Of a stretch of DNA of 58,926 nucleotides, positions 1 through 8,634 are shown piece after piece. The notes below the pieces were generated by a model. That model saw only the letters and a list, made by a program, of their open reading frames with translations, had not been told where the DNA came from and did no database searches. The DNA is from Egerieenecus sp048201975. Lineage in GTDB: Bacteria > Bacillota > Clostridia > Christensenellales > Aristaeellaceae. The stretch lies in assembly GCA_048201975.1 (NCBI GenBank), contig DBFBGQ010000121.1:1-58926 (forward strand), given 5' to 3'. A program made the position numbers and the translations under genes. How positions within the stretch are numbered: the first letter of the stretch is position 1; each line of letters begins with the position of its first letter.

Positions 1-65
1 GCCGCTCAAATACCTTATACTGGTCTTGCTTTTGATAAGTTTTTTTCACACCTTTATCTTAAGCG

Positions 66-117
66 AAAAGACGAGGTTTGGATACCCTTTTGAGGTTCCT
101 TGCCTCGTCTTTTTTTG
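66..117. terminator. Intrinsic terminator, probably bidirectional
   Basis: Arms AGACGAGG (69-76) and CCTCGTCT (103-110) are flanked by an A-run on the left and seven or more T on the right. The loop is long (26 nt), so the hairpin is weaker than the others in the window. It probably ends a gene lying left of the window edge. Confidence 0.6.
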
Positions 118-152
118 CTCGGGGTGTTTTGCAACGCGCCCTTTTTATGTCT

Positions 153-281
153 CTATCTGTTTTTGCGCCATGCTTTCTTGGGCTCAAACTTCCCGCAGTC
201 GTCCGCCGTCTGCGGCCAGTTCAGCTTCCGCTCCTGGTATTCTTCCCGGGTGATTTCACCGCTGCGCATCTGCTGCTGAAC
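153..281 (-). pseudogene. C-terminal fragment of a small protein gene cut by an IS3-type end
   Basis: On the minus strand a frame reads VQQQMRSGEITREEYQERK, continues through a W-P-Q-T-A-D-D stretch and ends in a Lys/Arg-rich tail at a TAG (153-155). An internal ATG at 269 would give 38 residues. The 'GEITREEYxxRK' pattern resembles the short helical tails of SHOCT-like and recombinase-associated small proteins, but I do not recognise the family. The frame runs directly into the insertion-sequence end at 282, so the N-terminal part is presumably lost. It could also be a chance open frame. Confidence 0.35.
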
Positions 282-469
282 TGTACCCCAAATGTTGGAC
301 AAAAGAAGCAACGAAAGGGGTACAGAAATCTATGGGAAAGGAATTGTTCACTGAGGAATTAAAAATAGCGGTTGTTCAATATGTGCTGGAAGGGCATACC
401 CGCAAAGAAACATCAGAAAAGTTTTGCATATCCCCACACATTTCCAATGGAAGATCATTCCCGTCCTAG
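282..469 (+). mobile_element. Remnant of an IS3-family (IS150-like) insertion sequence, left end
   Basis: The sequence TGTACCCCAAATGTTGGACA at 282-301 has the form of IS150-group left inverted repeats, which commonly read CCCCAAAA-GTTGGACA. About 30 bp inside it a start codon opens an OrfA-like frame (332-469). No orfB, DDE domain or right end follows; ordinary intergenic sequence resumes after about 470. The element is therefore a dead left-end relic. Confidence 0.6.
332..469 (+). pseudogene. Truncated IS3-family transposase OrfA
   Basis: A 45-residue frame begins MGKELFTEELKIAVVQYVLE and continues with a GHTRKETSEKFCISP segment. This is the N-terminal helix-turn-helix of IS3-family OrfA, whose usual pattern is (Y/F)xxEFKxxVVxxYLxGxxxxxTAxKFGIS. 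The frame stops soon after the second helix, whereas OrfA is normally about 90-170 residues and is followed by a frameshifted OrfB. The short upstream run GAAAGGGGT may be its ribosome binding site. It is non-functional. The 470-652 stretch after it holds no gene I can support. Confidence 0.6.
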
Positions 470-652
470 TCGGAAATTGCAATATCTTGCGGGCATCGGA
501 GCGTCAGATGATTCCCAAGCGTCCGACAGAAAAACCAAATTGATTTATTGTCAGTACGCAAAGGTTCTGCTGATTGGCCCACGCTCTCAACATTAAGACA
601 AGCATTGCAATTTGCTGAAATGCCGCCACAGTAGAAGCATTCAATCCACGTC

Positions 653-681
653 TTGACGCAAGGCAGGCGTATGGTTATAAT
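653..681 (+). promoter_or_regulatory. Sigma-A type promoter for the M13 peptidase gene
   Basis: TTGACG (653-658) and TATAAT (676-681) are separated by exactly 17 bp. Transcription would start near 688, about 50 bp before the chosen ATG at 739. Confidence 0.75.
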
Positions 682-738
682 TGGTCCGAAACGCGGATTC
701 CATGGACGCCAAACAGCAAGCGAGGAGTGATGGAAAGC

Positions 739-2715
739 ATGAAAATCAAGCTCAGAAGTGCGGCCTGTCTCGTTCTGGTACTGGTGATGGCCGTATCAAC
801 CTGCTTTGCGCAGGAGACGCCCAGCCTTCAGGATGATTTTTACGAGGCGGTAAACGCCCAGTGGCTGGCCGAGGCGGAAATTCCTTCGGACAGCGCGGAG
901 GTGAGCGCCTTCAGCGAGATGAACGACAAGGTCAAGGAGGTCCTCATGGCCGATTTACAGGCCATGCTCAACGGTGAAAAACCCGTGGCGGAGGGCCTTG
1001 AGCAATGCATCGAATTCTATCGCTTGGCGGCGGACTATGAAACCCGCAATGCCCTGGGCGCGGAGCCGCTCCAGCCCTATCTGGAAGTGATCGAGAACCT
1101 GGACAGCCTGGAGGCCGTGCGCGAAAGCCTGCCGGAGCTGATTTTGCAGGGGATACCGGTGCCCTTTGGCGTCGCGGTCACAGCGGATATGGGCAACGCC
1201 TCCGTCAATGCCCTGTATTTCTCGCCGGCGTCGCTCTTTTTGTCCAGCAAGGATTATTACCTGGACGACAACACCCGCGTGGCAATGCAGAGCGTCTTTG
1301 GACAGATGTCCCAAAATCTGCTGGTGATGGCCGGCAAGTCCGAGGCGGAGGCGCAGCAAATCGTCTCCCAGGCACTGGCCTTTGACGAAAGCCTCGCACC
1401 CTACACCCGCACCGCCCAGGAAAGCAGCGACACCGCCTCCAGCTACCATCCTCAGCCCCTGGCGCAGCTGGACGAACAGGTGACATGCTTCGATTTCGCA
1501 GCCTTGCTCGCAGAGCTGATGGATGAGGCGCCCGAGACGGTCGTAGTGACGGATCCCGCCTATTTTGCGGCGCTGGATGAGCTGGTCAGCGAGGACACCT
1601 TCTCCCAGATGAAGAGCTGGATGCTGGTATGGACGGTCAATGCCCTGGCCCCTTACCTCAGCGACGACTTCCGCGTGGCGGCGTCCGCTTTTTCCCTTGC
1701 TCTCAGCGGCGCAGCGGAGCCTTCCTCCGCTGAGGAGGCTGCCTATAACATGGCGCTGTCCATGTTTGGCGAAGCCGTGGGGATCTATTATGGGAAGACT
1801 TATTTGGGCGAGGAAGCGCGCCAGGATGTGCAAGAGATGGTGGAGCGCTTCGTGGAGGTTTACAAGCAGCGCCTGAGCAACAACGATTGGCTCAGCGACG
1901 AAACCCGCGAAATGGCCATTCGCAAGCTCGAAGCCATGAGCATCCATGTGGGCTATCCGGACAATGTACAGCCCGTCTACGAGCTGATTGAAGTAATCCC
2001 GGCCTCCCAGGGCGGCACGCTGGTGGAAAACGTGATGGCGTTTACGCGCATATCGACGCAATACAATTTCAGCACCTGGGGCCAGCCGGTGGACCGCAGC
2101 GCGTGGCCGCTGACCGCTTGCACGGTCAACGCCATGTATACGCTCACGAACAACAGCATCAATTTCCCCGCCGCCATTCTGCAGGAGCCCTTCTACAGCC
2201 TGGAGGCGTCCGCCTCCGCCAATTACGGCGCCATTGGCGCGGTTATCGCCCATGAAATTTCCCACGCCTTTGACCCCAACGGCTCCAAGTTTGACGAGAA
2301 CGGCTCGCTGGCCAACTGGTGGAGCGAAGAGGACCTGGCCAAGTTTGAGGAACTGTCCCAGGCGATGATCGAGGAGTTCGACGGCATCGCCTTTGGTGGC
2401 GGAACGGTCAACGGCCTCCTCACGGTAACGGAGAACGTAGCCGATGCAGGCGGCCTATCCTGCGCACTGGAAGCGCTCAAGCAGGCCGAAGCCGAGCCGG
2501 ACCTGCAGGCTTTCTTCACCAGTTGGGCCAAGGTATGGCGCAACAAGGCCACCGACGCCTATACGGCGCTGAAGCTCACCATGGATGTGCATGCCCCCTC
2601 CAAGCTGCGCTGCAACATCCAGGTGCAGAACCTGGAGGATTTCTTTACTTCTTTCGGCATTGAAGAGGGCGACGGCATGTACCGCGCTCCCGAGGATCGT
2701 GTGTCGATTTGGTAA
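739..2715 (+). CDS. Secreted M13-family (neprilysin/PepO-like) zinc metallopeptidase
   Basis: This is a zinc endopeptidase that would cleave oligopeptides outside the membrane. The 658-residue protein starts with MKIKLRSAACLVLVLVMAVS and a signal-peptidase-like site before QETPS. It then has the helical M13 N-domain and the catalytic C-domain. The zinc motif HEISH is at about 505-509, the third ligand and proton shuttle sit in ENVAD at about 565-569, and the M13 substrate segment NxxNSINFPAAILQEPF precedes them. The length matches bacterial M13 enzymes (about 630-700). I chose ATG 739 because AGGAG at 723-727 is 11 nt upstream; GTG 727 overlaps that site and ATG 730 lies too close to it. The gene is monocistronic between its own promoter and a strong terminator. 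Confidence 0.93.
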   Translation: MKIKLRSAACLVLVLVMAVSTCFAQETPSLQDDFYEAVNAQWLAEAEIPSDSAEVSAFSEMNDKVKEVLMADLQAMLNGEKPVAEGLEQCIEFYRLAADYETRNALGAEPLQPYLEVIENLDSLEAVRESLPELILQGIPVPFGVAVTADMGNASVNALYFSPASLFLSSKDYYLDDNTRVAMQSVFGQMSQNLLVMAGKSEAEAQQIVSQALAFDESLAPYTRTAQESSDTASSYHPQPLAQLDEQVTCFDFAALLAELMDEAPETVVVTDPAYFAALDELVSEDTFSQMKSWMLVWTVNALAPYLSDDFRVAASAFSLALSGAAEPSSAEEAAYNMALSMFGEAVGIYYGKTYLGEEARQDVQEMVERFVEVYKQRLSNNDWLSDETREMAIRKLEAMSIHVGYPDNVQPVYELIEVIPASQGGTLVENVMAFTRISTQYNFSTWGQPVDRSAWPLTACTVNAMYTLTNNSINFPAAILQEPFYSLEASASANYGAIGAVIAHEISHAFDPNGSKFDENGSLANWWSEEDLAKFEELSQAMIEEFDGIAFGGGTVNGLLTVTENVADAGGLSCALEALKQAEAEPDLQAFFTSWAKVWRNKATDAYTALKLTMDVHAPSKLRCNIQVQNLEDFFTSFGIEEGDGMYRAPEDRVSIW

Positions 2716-2724
2716 CACTTCCTA

Positions 2725-2759
2725 TCCCGGATGCCCCTGCGGCATCCGGGATTTTTTTT
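2725..2759. terminator. Strong intrinsic terminator between convergent genes
   Basis: A perfect 11-bp stem, TCCCGGATGCC (2725-2735) with GGCATCCGGGA (2741-2751), has a 5-nt loop and is followed by eight T. It ends the M13 gene. It lies about 85 bp past the stop of the convergent aldo/keto reductase gene. Confidence 0.9.
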
Positions 2760-2845
2760 GCGCGGAAGAGCAGACTGCGCGTGCGCATGTCAAGGCAATG
2801 TTCGTGCGAATCGCGCTGGGGTTCCATGCGGCCCTCTGCGCTGCT

Positions 2846-4000
2846 TCATGCTTGATCTTCAAAAATTTTTCTGGCCGCTCGCATGTTCTCCACAATCGGC
2901 ACGTCAAACGGGCAGCGCTTTTCGCAGCTTTTGCAGGCGATGCACTCGCTCCCATGGTGCTCCAGCTGCAGATAATGGGAGCGAATCGAGGGCGGGACGC
3001 TGGTTTCGTCCAGTCGCGCAATGTCCAGATATTTGTTGACCGCGGCAATATCAATGCCGCTGGGGCAAGGCTGGCAGTGGCCGCAATAGACGCAATGTCC
3101 GAGGAATTCGCGCTTGAGCGTGCCCAGCACACCGCTGTAGTCGCGCTCTTCGTCGCTGGCATCAAAGTATTCCATGGCCTGCAGGATTTCCCGACGGCTC
3201 TGGCATCCCAGCATGACCGCCGCCACCGCGGGGCGGGTCAGGGCGTAGTGGATGCACTGGGAAACGGTCAACGGCTGGGCAAACGGCGTGTGCTCGGGGG
3301 AAAGCAGCTTGCCCGCGCCGAAGGTCTTCATCACCGTAATGCCGATGCCGCGCTGTTCGCACAGCTTGTACAGATCCGCGCGCACCGGGTCCAGGCCATG
3401 GAAGGCCGACACATCCAGCTTGTCATGCGCGTTCAGCCGTTCCAGCACGTCGACCCCTGCGGGATGCAGGTCAAAGGCGGGGTTGATGCTGAACAACATC
3501 ATCTCCGGGACGCCTGTTTCGATCACTCTGCGCGCCATCACAGGGTTGTGCGAGCTGAAGCCGATATGGCGGATGTCGCCCAGCTGTTTGCGTTCGAGTA
3601 CATAGCGTATGAAGTCCGTTTCGAACACGCCTTGGTAATCCTTTTCGGAATCGATGAAAAACATCATGCCGAAATCGACGCAGCCAAACAGCTGCAAATA
3701 CTCTTCAAAATATCGTCTGACCACCGTCAAGTCCCGGCTGATGTCATACTGGTGGTGGATGTCCGTGGAGCCGATATGCCCTTGAATCGTCACATCCTTG
3801 CGGCGGCTGCCCAGCGCTTTGGCGATGTTTTCACGCACTTCGCGCCCCGGCATGAATACATCCAGATGCGTGATGCCAGCCTCCAGCGCGGCGTCGATGG
3901 TCTCCTTTACCTGCGCATAGGGCTTTCGGTCCAGATGCTCACAGCCCAGGCCGATGACGCTGGCCTGCACGCCCGTTCTTCCAATTTCCCGATACTGCAT
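2846..4000 (-). CDS. Aldo/keto reductase with C-terminal 4Fe-4S ferredoxin domain
   Basis: This is a predicted NAD(P)H-linked oxidoreductase of the ferredoxin-fused aldo/keto reductase group; the substrate is unknown. The first 290 or so of its 384 residues form the TIM barrel. The start, MQYREIGRTGVQASVIGLG, is typical of the superfamily. The usual active-site Asp/Tyr/Lys/His set is not obvious (LDVFMPG stands where DxAxxYG is expected), so catalysis may be altered. C-terminal cysteines C303, C306, C309, C312 and C353, C356, C359, C363 make two cluster motifs (CVYCGHCQPC and CIACKSCEKRC). The ribosome site GGGAGG sits just upstream. It lies 85 bp downstream of the sensor kinase with no terminator between, so it may be co-transcribed with the two-component genes. 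Confidence 0.85.
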   Translation of the reverse strand: MQYREIGRTGVQASVIGLGCEHLDRKPYAQVKETIDAALEAGITHLDVFMPGREVRENIAKALGSRRKDVTIQGHIGSTDIHHQYDISRDLTVVRRYFEEYLQLFGCVDFGMMFFIDSEKDYQGVFETDFIRYVLERKQLGDIRHIGFSSHNPVMARRVIETGVPEMMLFSINPAFDLHPAGVDVLERLNAHDKLDVSAFHGLDPVRADLYKLCEQRGIGITVMKTFGAGKLLSPEHTPFAQPLTVSQCIHYALTRPAVAAVMLGCQSRREILQAMEYFDASDEERDYSGVLGTLKREFLGHCVYCGHCQPCPSGIDIAAVNKYLDIARLDETSVPPSIRSHYLQLEHHGSECIACKSCEKRCPFDVPIVENMRAARKIFEDQA

Positions 4001-4085
4001 GTTTTTGCCTCCCTTTCCTGGAATTTCTTTTCATTGATAGCATGAAACGGATCCACATACAACGCGGAGTAGAAGCGGCATACGT

Positions 4086-5402
4086 TTAGGCCGACGGCGC
4101 TTCCGAGCCTGCCGGCGCGCTCCCCAGCATGATTTCCACGGTAAATTGATCCCGGCCCACATGAAACTCGATGCTGCCGCCTGCTTTTTCCACCGTGCCG
4201 CGCATGCTCTGGATGCCAAAGCCATGGAGCTCCGAGCGGTCCTTGCTGGAGAGGAACGTATCCCCGCGGCGTTTGATGCTTGCCAGATGCGCATCGTTGA
4301 CGCAGGTGATCAGCAGCACATCCCAGATTCTGGAAAAGGACAGGCGAATCTTTCTGGATGGACTATGGGCAGGCAGCCGCAGGACGCCTTCAATGGCGTT
4401 ATCCAGCAGGTTGCCCAGCAGCATGCAGAAGTCCCGTTCCGGAATGGGAAGCGGCGTCAGCGGCTGCTCCGCCAGCGCAAAGGAGATGCCTGCGTTTTCC
4501 ATGATGATCGTCTTCGCCCTGAGAAGGGCGTCCACAGCCAGGCAGCCGGTGAAGAAAAGGCGGGGTTGGCTGGGGCTTTGCAACAGCGACAGCGCCTCAT
4601 GACGCTGCGCGGCGCTGAGATCAGGGGAGGAGAGCATTTCTTCCGCCGCCGCCATGCAGTGCCGCAGGTCATGCTGCACGGCCAGCATGTGCTGATAGAT
4701 GCCTTTCAGCTCTTCCTGATGCTCTGCAACGAGCTGCGCCGTTTGAGCCGCCCGCTCCGCTTGGCGCTGCTTGCTGTTCAATGCTGTCAGCCGCTCGTAG
4801 AGAACCATGACCAGGAGCATTCCCGCGAAAGCGCAGAACGCGCCGAGGAGAAGCGACGGGTCCGCATGCCCGGATAGGCGCGCGACAAAAAAGCATTCAT
4901 TGATAATGAAAAGGATCGCCAGCATGGCCACAAACAGCGGCATTTCCTTGCGCGGGGGCTCATGGGCTGCCCGGCTGAGCCGTATGGTGATGCTCATGAC
5001 CACGGTAACAGCCGCGTTCCCCACAAAGTAATAGATGATGACGGCGTCCTCCGAAGCGCTGAGCACGTTGCCGTTCATGGCGATTTGCATATCAAACATG
5101 CTGCTGACCAAGGTGAGCGTACCCAGGGACAGAAACGTATCCAGAACGGCCCAGAAAATGCACCGGAGCAGCGACTCGTCGGAGGTAAGCTTTGCATAGA
5201 CAAAGAAAATCACGGCGCTTAGCGCCTCCGGGACCGGCAGGTGAAAGGATTGTATGATAACGTAAAACAGCACGTAAGCCATCACGGCCGCTGCCTCTCC
5301 AAGCAGGTGATGCGGCTGCTGGGAGGTTTGTGTTTTCAGCGCGTATACCGTCAGCGATCCCTGGTAGGCGGTCATTAGCAGGTCGAACAGCGTCATCAGC
5401 AT
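4086..5402 (-). CDS. Membrane sensor histidine kinase, GHKL/AgrC type
   Basis: This is the sensor partner of the LytTR regulator immediately upstream. The first 200 of its 438 residues are hydrophobic, with about six predicted membrane spans. A coiled linker follows (about 205-235). The H-box region AVQHDLRHCM (241-250) carries the candidate phospho-His H244. The ATPase domain has N-box LLGNLLDNAIEG (about 328-339) and G-box GFGIQSMRG (394-402). This is the HPK10-like architecture used in peptide or cell-density sensing, but no inducing-peptide gene is visible nearby. The start codon lies 2 nt past the regulator stop, with GGGAGG overlapping the end of the regulator gene, so translation is probably coupled. 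Confidence 0.88.
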   Translation of the reverse strand: MLMTLFDLLMTAYQGSLTVYALKTQTSQQPHHLLGEAAAVMAYVLFYVIIQSFHLPVPEALSAVIFFVYAKLTSDESLLRCIFWAVLDTFLSLGTLTLVSSMFDMQIAMNGNVLSASEDAVIIYYFVGNAAVTVVMSITIRLSRAAHEPPRKEMPLFVAMLAILFIINECFFVARLSGHADPSLLLGAFCAFAGMLLVMVLYERLTALNSKQRQAERAAQTAQLVAEHQEELKGIYQHMLAVQHDLRHCMAAAEEMLSSPDLSAAQRHEALSLLQSPSQPRLFFTGCLAVDALLRAKTIIMENAGISFALAEQPLTPLPIPERDFCMLLGNLLDNAIEGVLRLPAHSPSRKIRLSFSRIWDVLLITCVNDAHLASIKRRGDTFLSSKDRSELHGFGIQSMRGTVEKAGGSIEFHVGRDQFTVEIMLGSAPAGSEAPSA

Positions 5403-5404
5403 GT

Positions 5405-6133
5405 TTACGATCCTCCCAGATAATACTCACGGAATCGCCGGATCAGCTGCGCCTGATAGCCCCTGCTCATGGGGATGATCTCGCCGTTGGCCATGGTAAT
5501 GTTTCCGCTTCGGATGTTGCGGATATAGCGAAGATTCACAATGAAATTCCGGCGGCACTGCACATACAGCTGGGCAGGCAGCTTCTTCCGGAGCGCTTCC
5601 AGGGATTGCTTGCACTTGTATTCCTGTGCGTTGTCCGAAGTTTTCAGCGTGCAGGAATGCCCCGACGCCTCCACATACAGAATTGCGTCCTCCGGCAACC
5701 GAAGCATCTGCCCCGGCATGTCCAGGACAATGCAGTCCGTATGCCGCAGGGACCAGCGATGCCACAGGATATCCATGCACTCGCATAGCGCATCATCGGA
5801 GACGGGCTTGCGCAGGTAACGCAGCGCATTTACCTTATACCCTTCCTGCGCATACTCTCCGTAGTTGGTTATAAAAACGATGGGCAGGTATGCGTTGATG
5901 CGGTGAATTTCTTTGGCAGCCGCAAGGCCGCTCATTTCTCCAGGAATCTCAATATCCAAAAACAGCGCGTCGGCAGCCATGCCGCGCCTCCAGGCCTCCA
6001 GCATGTCCTCGCTTGAGGTGAACGTATGCAGCATGATACCGCCGGCATGTCCGGATTTCTCAGCCCAATGCAGGATCTTCTGCCGGAGCGAGTCCAGAAA
6101 GACAGGTTCGTCGTCGCATAGGACCAGGTTCAA
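5405..6133 (-). CDS. LytTR-family response regulator
   Basis: This is a 242-residue transcription regulator. The receiver domain (about 1-120) has the acidic pocket D7-D8, phospho-acceptor D60 in FLDIEIPG, T in FITN and K in LRKP. A LytTR DNA-binding domain (about 140-240) includes the conserved QCRRNFIVNLRYI stretch. I chose TTG 6133 because AGGAGG at 6142-6147 is 8 nt away; GTG 6142 overlaps that site. It is the first gene of an operon with the histidine kinase. LytTR proteins bind pairs of direct repeats about two helical turns apart; a matching 21-bp repeat lies upstream at 6259-6300. Confidence 0.9.
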   Translation of the reverse strand: MNLVLCDDEPVFLDSLRQKILHWAEKSGHAGGIMLHTFTSSEDMLEAWRRGMAADALFLDIEIPGEMSGLAAAKEIHRINAYLPIVFITNYGEYAQEGYKVNALRYLRKPVSDDALCECMDILWHRWSLRHTDCIVLDMPGQMLRLPEDAILYVEASGHSCTLKTSDNAQEYKCKQSLEALRKKLPAQLYVQCRRNFIVNLRYIRNIRSGNITMANGEIIPMSRGYQAQLIRRFREYYLGGS

Positions 6134-6156
6134 TGCTCCCACCTCCTCGTGCTTGC

Positions 6157-6185
6157 AGTGTAACCTATTTTGCCGGTGTTGTCCA
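6157..6185 (-). promoter_or_regulatory. Candidate promoter for the two-component operon
   Basis: Read on the minus strand, TGGACA (6180-6185) and TACACT (6157-6162) are 17 bp apart. The start site would fall only a few bases before the AGGAGG at 6142-6147, giving a very short untranslated leader. Confidence 0.45.
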
Positions 6186-6258
6186 TAGCGCAGAGGAGAG
6201 AATGTAAGAAAGTCGCTTCATCCGAAGATCTGCGCGGGGCGTGGCGGGCATCGGACCA

Positions 6259-6300
6259 CATTTCACGCGCAAATGGGCGCATTTCGCGCGCAATTTTGCT
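6259..6300. promoter_or_regulatory. 21-bp tandem repeat, candidate LytTR regulator binding site
   Basis: CATTTCACGCGCAAAT (6259-6274) and CATTTCGCGCGCAATT (6280-6295) match at 14 of 16 positions and start exactly 21 bp apart. This is the two-turn spacing used by LytTR-domain dimers. The pair abuts the -35 element of the rightward gene. It lies between the LytTR regulator gene and the divergently transcribed secreted protein. Confidence 0.6.
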
Positions 6301-6325
6301 TTGATTGGTTTTTTTCTGGTAGAAT
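6296..6325 (+). promoter_or_regulatory. Candidate promoter of the divergent secreted-protein gene
   Basis: TTGCTT (6296-6301), an 18-bp spacer and TAGAAT (6320-6325) make an imperfect promoter directly downstream of the tandem repeat. A weak -35 next to an upstream repeat pair is what an activator-dependent promoter looks like. Confidence 0.45.
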
Positions 6326-6449
6326 ATGTCAAAAGCCCCCAGCGCGAGGAAAAGCCAGCGCGGTCCAAACCGCCAAGGCCAGAATTTGCTTCCATGCATC
6401 GCCTTATAAGGAAGACCGGACTTCATCAGCGCAAAAAGGAGGAAGCGCC

Positions 6450-8624
6450 GTGCGAAAACAGATCGCCGCCCTGTGCCTGACGCTGTTGCTATGGGGAGGC
6501 GTAGCCAAGGCCCAGGAGGAATTGCCGGACCTGGCACAGCTTGATCAGGAAACTTGCCTGCAAATCGTGGACTATAGAGGAGCGTTGATGGTTGCAACCC
6601 TCGAAGGACTCTACATGCAACGGGAGGGGGACTTTGTCCTCCTCTCAGGAGATTTCCACCTTGGGAGCAGGGAGGCTCTTTCGGCGGACGAGCAATCGTC
6701 GCTGTGGGACGCTGCATACTATGGCAAGGATGCGGTTCCCCCAGGCAGCAGCGTGGATTTTTTGATCGTCTCTCGGCAGGAAGAACTGTACAGCCTGTGC
6801 AGCAACTACCTGGGGGTGAACAAGCTGACCCTTTCGGGAAACACGCTGCACAGCGAGCGGCTCTGTGCCCTGGATTGGCAGAGCTTTGTTACCGCCCCGG
6901 ATCAGCCTCCGCGCCTCTTTGACGCGGTAATCGATGGGGACATGCTGTATTTCCTTTGCGGCAGCGATCCCCTGCAGGGGGAGGAGTCCCTCTGGGCGGA
7001 GCGGCTTATGCGCTGCGATTTGCGTACCGGCGAAACGAAAACGCTGGCCCAGGGGACATACACGGGGTTGTGCTTCGATGGAGAGGGAATGCTGCTGGCC
7101 ACCGTTCCTTCCCTGAACAATCGCGCCAAGCTGGTGCGCATCTCCCCGGAAACAGGGGCGCAGGATGATTGGGCCACCGTGGGAGGAACTGAGCTGAATT
7201 ACCCCCGCCTGGATCCATCCAACGGCGATTGCTACTTCACCAGCGGACAGCGTGTGTATGTCCTGCACCCTTCAGGGCTGCTGGAAACGGCCTTTACGCT
7301 CTCCTCCCTGGCTAGTGCGGGGGTCTATGGCGCCTGCTTTACGCCGGAGCTGGGATATGTGGTCATCACCAGGTTGGGGATAGAAACTGCGGAAAATCAG
7401 AGAGAACAGGTGCTGTATGTCCAAGGGCTTACGGAAACCTATGCCCAGGCATACATGCTGGAAACGGGCATCAATGTCCAAAGTCTGGGAGGCTTCGAGC
7501 CGTCTGCTGAAGAGCTAGCCACACAGATGCTCATGCAGAGTACGGCTGCCGACCTGTACTGTCTGGAGCTGGATGCGCAGGTACGGGAGTTGATCGCGAA
7601 AGGATACTACACCCCGCTGCAAGGGCAGGCAGAGCTGGCCCAAGCCTATCAGCGGCTGCGGCCTTTTGTGCGCGACTGGGTGACGTGGGGGGAGGACTTT
7701 GCCGTTTTCCCCGTATACCTGTCATTGCGGGGACCTGCCTATGACCCGGCGCTGCGCACGGAAGTTCCGCCGGAAACCTGGGAGGATTGGCTGCGGGAAC
7801 TGCTGACGCGGGTGGAACACGATCCGGATGGGGAACAGCCGCTCTTTGAAGGACGGTATACCCGAGCTGATTTGCGCAGCATGCTGGTGGAGGCGCTGCT
7901 GGAGCAGTATTGGCTTGCCTGTGGAACCCACGGCTTGACTGTCGCCCAGACAGCCTTGGAGACCAACTTGACCCTTGCGCTGGCGCTGTGCGAGGCCATT
8001 GAGCCTTCGCATTTCTCCAGCGCGGACCCCTTGTTTCGCCTGAATGATGTGCTCAGCCCTGCCCTGCAGGCGGAAAACATGACGCCCCTATCCCTGGCCT
8101 TCCTCCCGGGAGAGGCTCCGGCCAGGACGCCGAAGGTGGCTGTTTATCTGCTCAACCCCTATTCACCCCGGCAGGAGGAGGCCTTGGCATACCTGGCCTA
8201 TATCGCTCAGGCGCAGGAGGGAAGCGCGCTGGTTTCCCTCTATGAGGTGAACGAGCCTCAGGAGAGCAGCGAATACCGCAGGCGGTATGCCACGCTGGTG
8301 GAAAATGTCCAGAGCCTGGAGGAGGAGCTGGCCCAAGCGCCTGAGGAGGAACGACGGAGTATACAGGACCGGCTGGACAGCACAAAGCATACCATGGAAC
8401 GTGTGGCGGAAAACCGTTACCTGGTGGATGAACCGGCAATCGACCGTTATCTGGCGCTGCTGCCCACCTTCCAGCTGCCTGCTTTCTCCCTGCCTGAATC
8501 GGCCTATGAAACGCTTCTGTTCCGTTTGATCCGGGGAGAGATGGAGGCAGGGGAATTTTGCCAGGAGCTGGACCGCATTCAACGGGCATGGCTGATGGAA
8601 AATCAGCTGGAATTTCTGGAATGA
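6450..8624 (+). CDS. Secreted protein with propeller-like N-half and solute-binding-like C-half
   Basis: I do not recognise a named family. The 724-residue product has an N-terminal signal (RKQIAALCLTLLLW, then a KAQEE cleavage region) and no lipobox cysteine. Residues about 30-320 show repeated short beta motifs (LVRISPETG, CYFTSGQRVYVLHPSG) like a beta-propeller. From about 330 the pattern resembles an ABC solute-binding protein, with 'Y.QAYMLETGINVQSL' and PPETWEDWLRELL. A glutamate-rich coiled segment lies around 610-650. I chose GTG 6450 because AAAGGAGG is 7 nt upstream. The gene is transcribed away from the LytTR pair across the 21-bp tandem repeat, so it is the likeliest target of that system. 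It ends at a terminator. Confidence 0.75.
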   Translation: MRKQIAALCLTLLLWGGVAKAQEELPDLAQLDQETCLQIVDYRGALMVATLEGLYMQREGDFVLLSGDFHLGSREALSADEQSSLWDAAYYGKDAVPPGSSVDFLIVSRQEELYSLCSNYLGVNKLTLSGNTLHSERLCALDWQSFVTAPDQPPRLFDAVIDGDMLYFLCGSDPLQGEESLWAERLMRCDLRTGETKTLAQGTYTGLCFDGEGMLLATVPSLNNRAKLVRISPETGAQDDWATVGGTELNYPRLDPSNGDCYFTSGQRVYVLHPSGLLETAFTLSSLASAGVYGACFTPELGYVVITRLGIETAENQREQVLYVQGLTETYAQAYMLETGINVQSLGGFEPSAEELATQMLMQSTAADLYCLELDAQVRELIAKGYYTPLQGQAELAQAYQRLRPFVRDWVTWGEDFAVFPVYLSLRGPAYDPALRTEVPPETWEDWLRELLTRVEHDPDGEQPLFEGRYTRADLRSMLVEALLEQYWLACGTHGLTVAQTALETNLTLALALCEAIEPSHFSSADPLFRLNDVLSPALQAENMTPLSLAFLPGEAPARTPKVAVYLLNPYSPRQEEALAYLAYIAQAQEGSALVSLYEVNEPQESSEYRRRYATLVENVQSLEEELAQAPEEERRSIQDRLDSTKHTMERVAENRYLVDEPAIDRYLALLPTFQLPAFSLPESAYETLLFRLIRGEMEAGEFCQELDRIQRAWLMENQLEFLE

Positions 8625-8634
8625 GATGCGCTGA

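Noticed and set aside
639..650. ATTCAATCCACG, resembling the reverse of the tail of type I-C CRISPR repeats
   Set aside because: There is a single copy, no spacer-repeat periodicity and no cas genes. It also abuts an ordinary promoter.
2585..4045. Plus-strand open frame of about 486 codons across a terminator
   Set aside because: It crosses the strong terminator at 2725-2759 and is antisense to the aldo/keto reductase.
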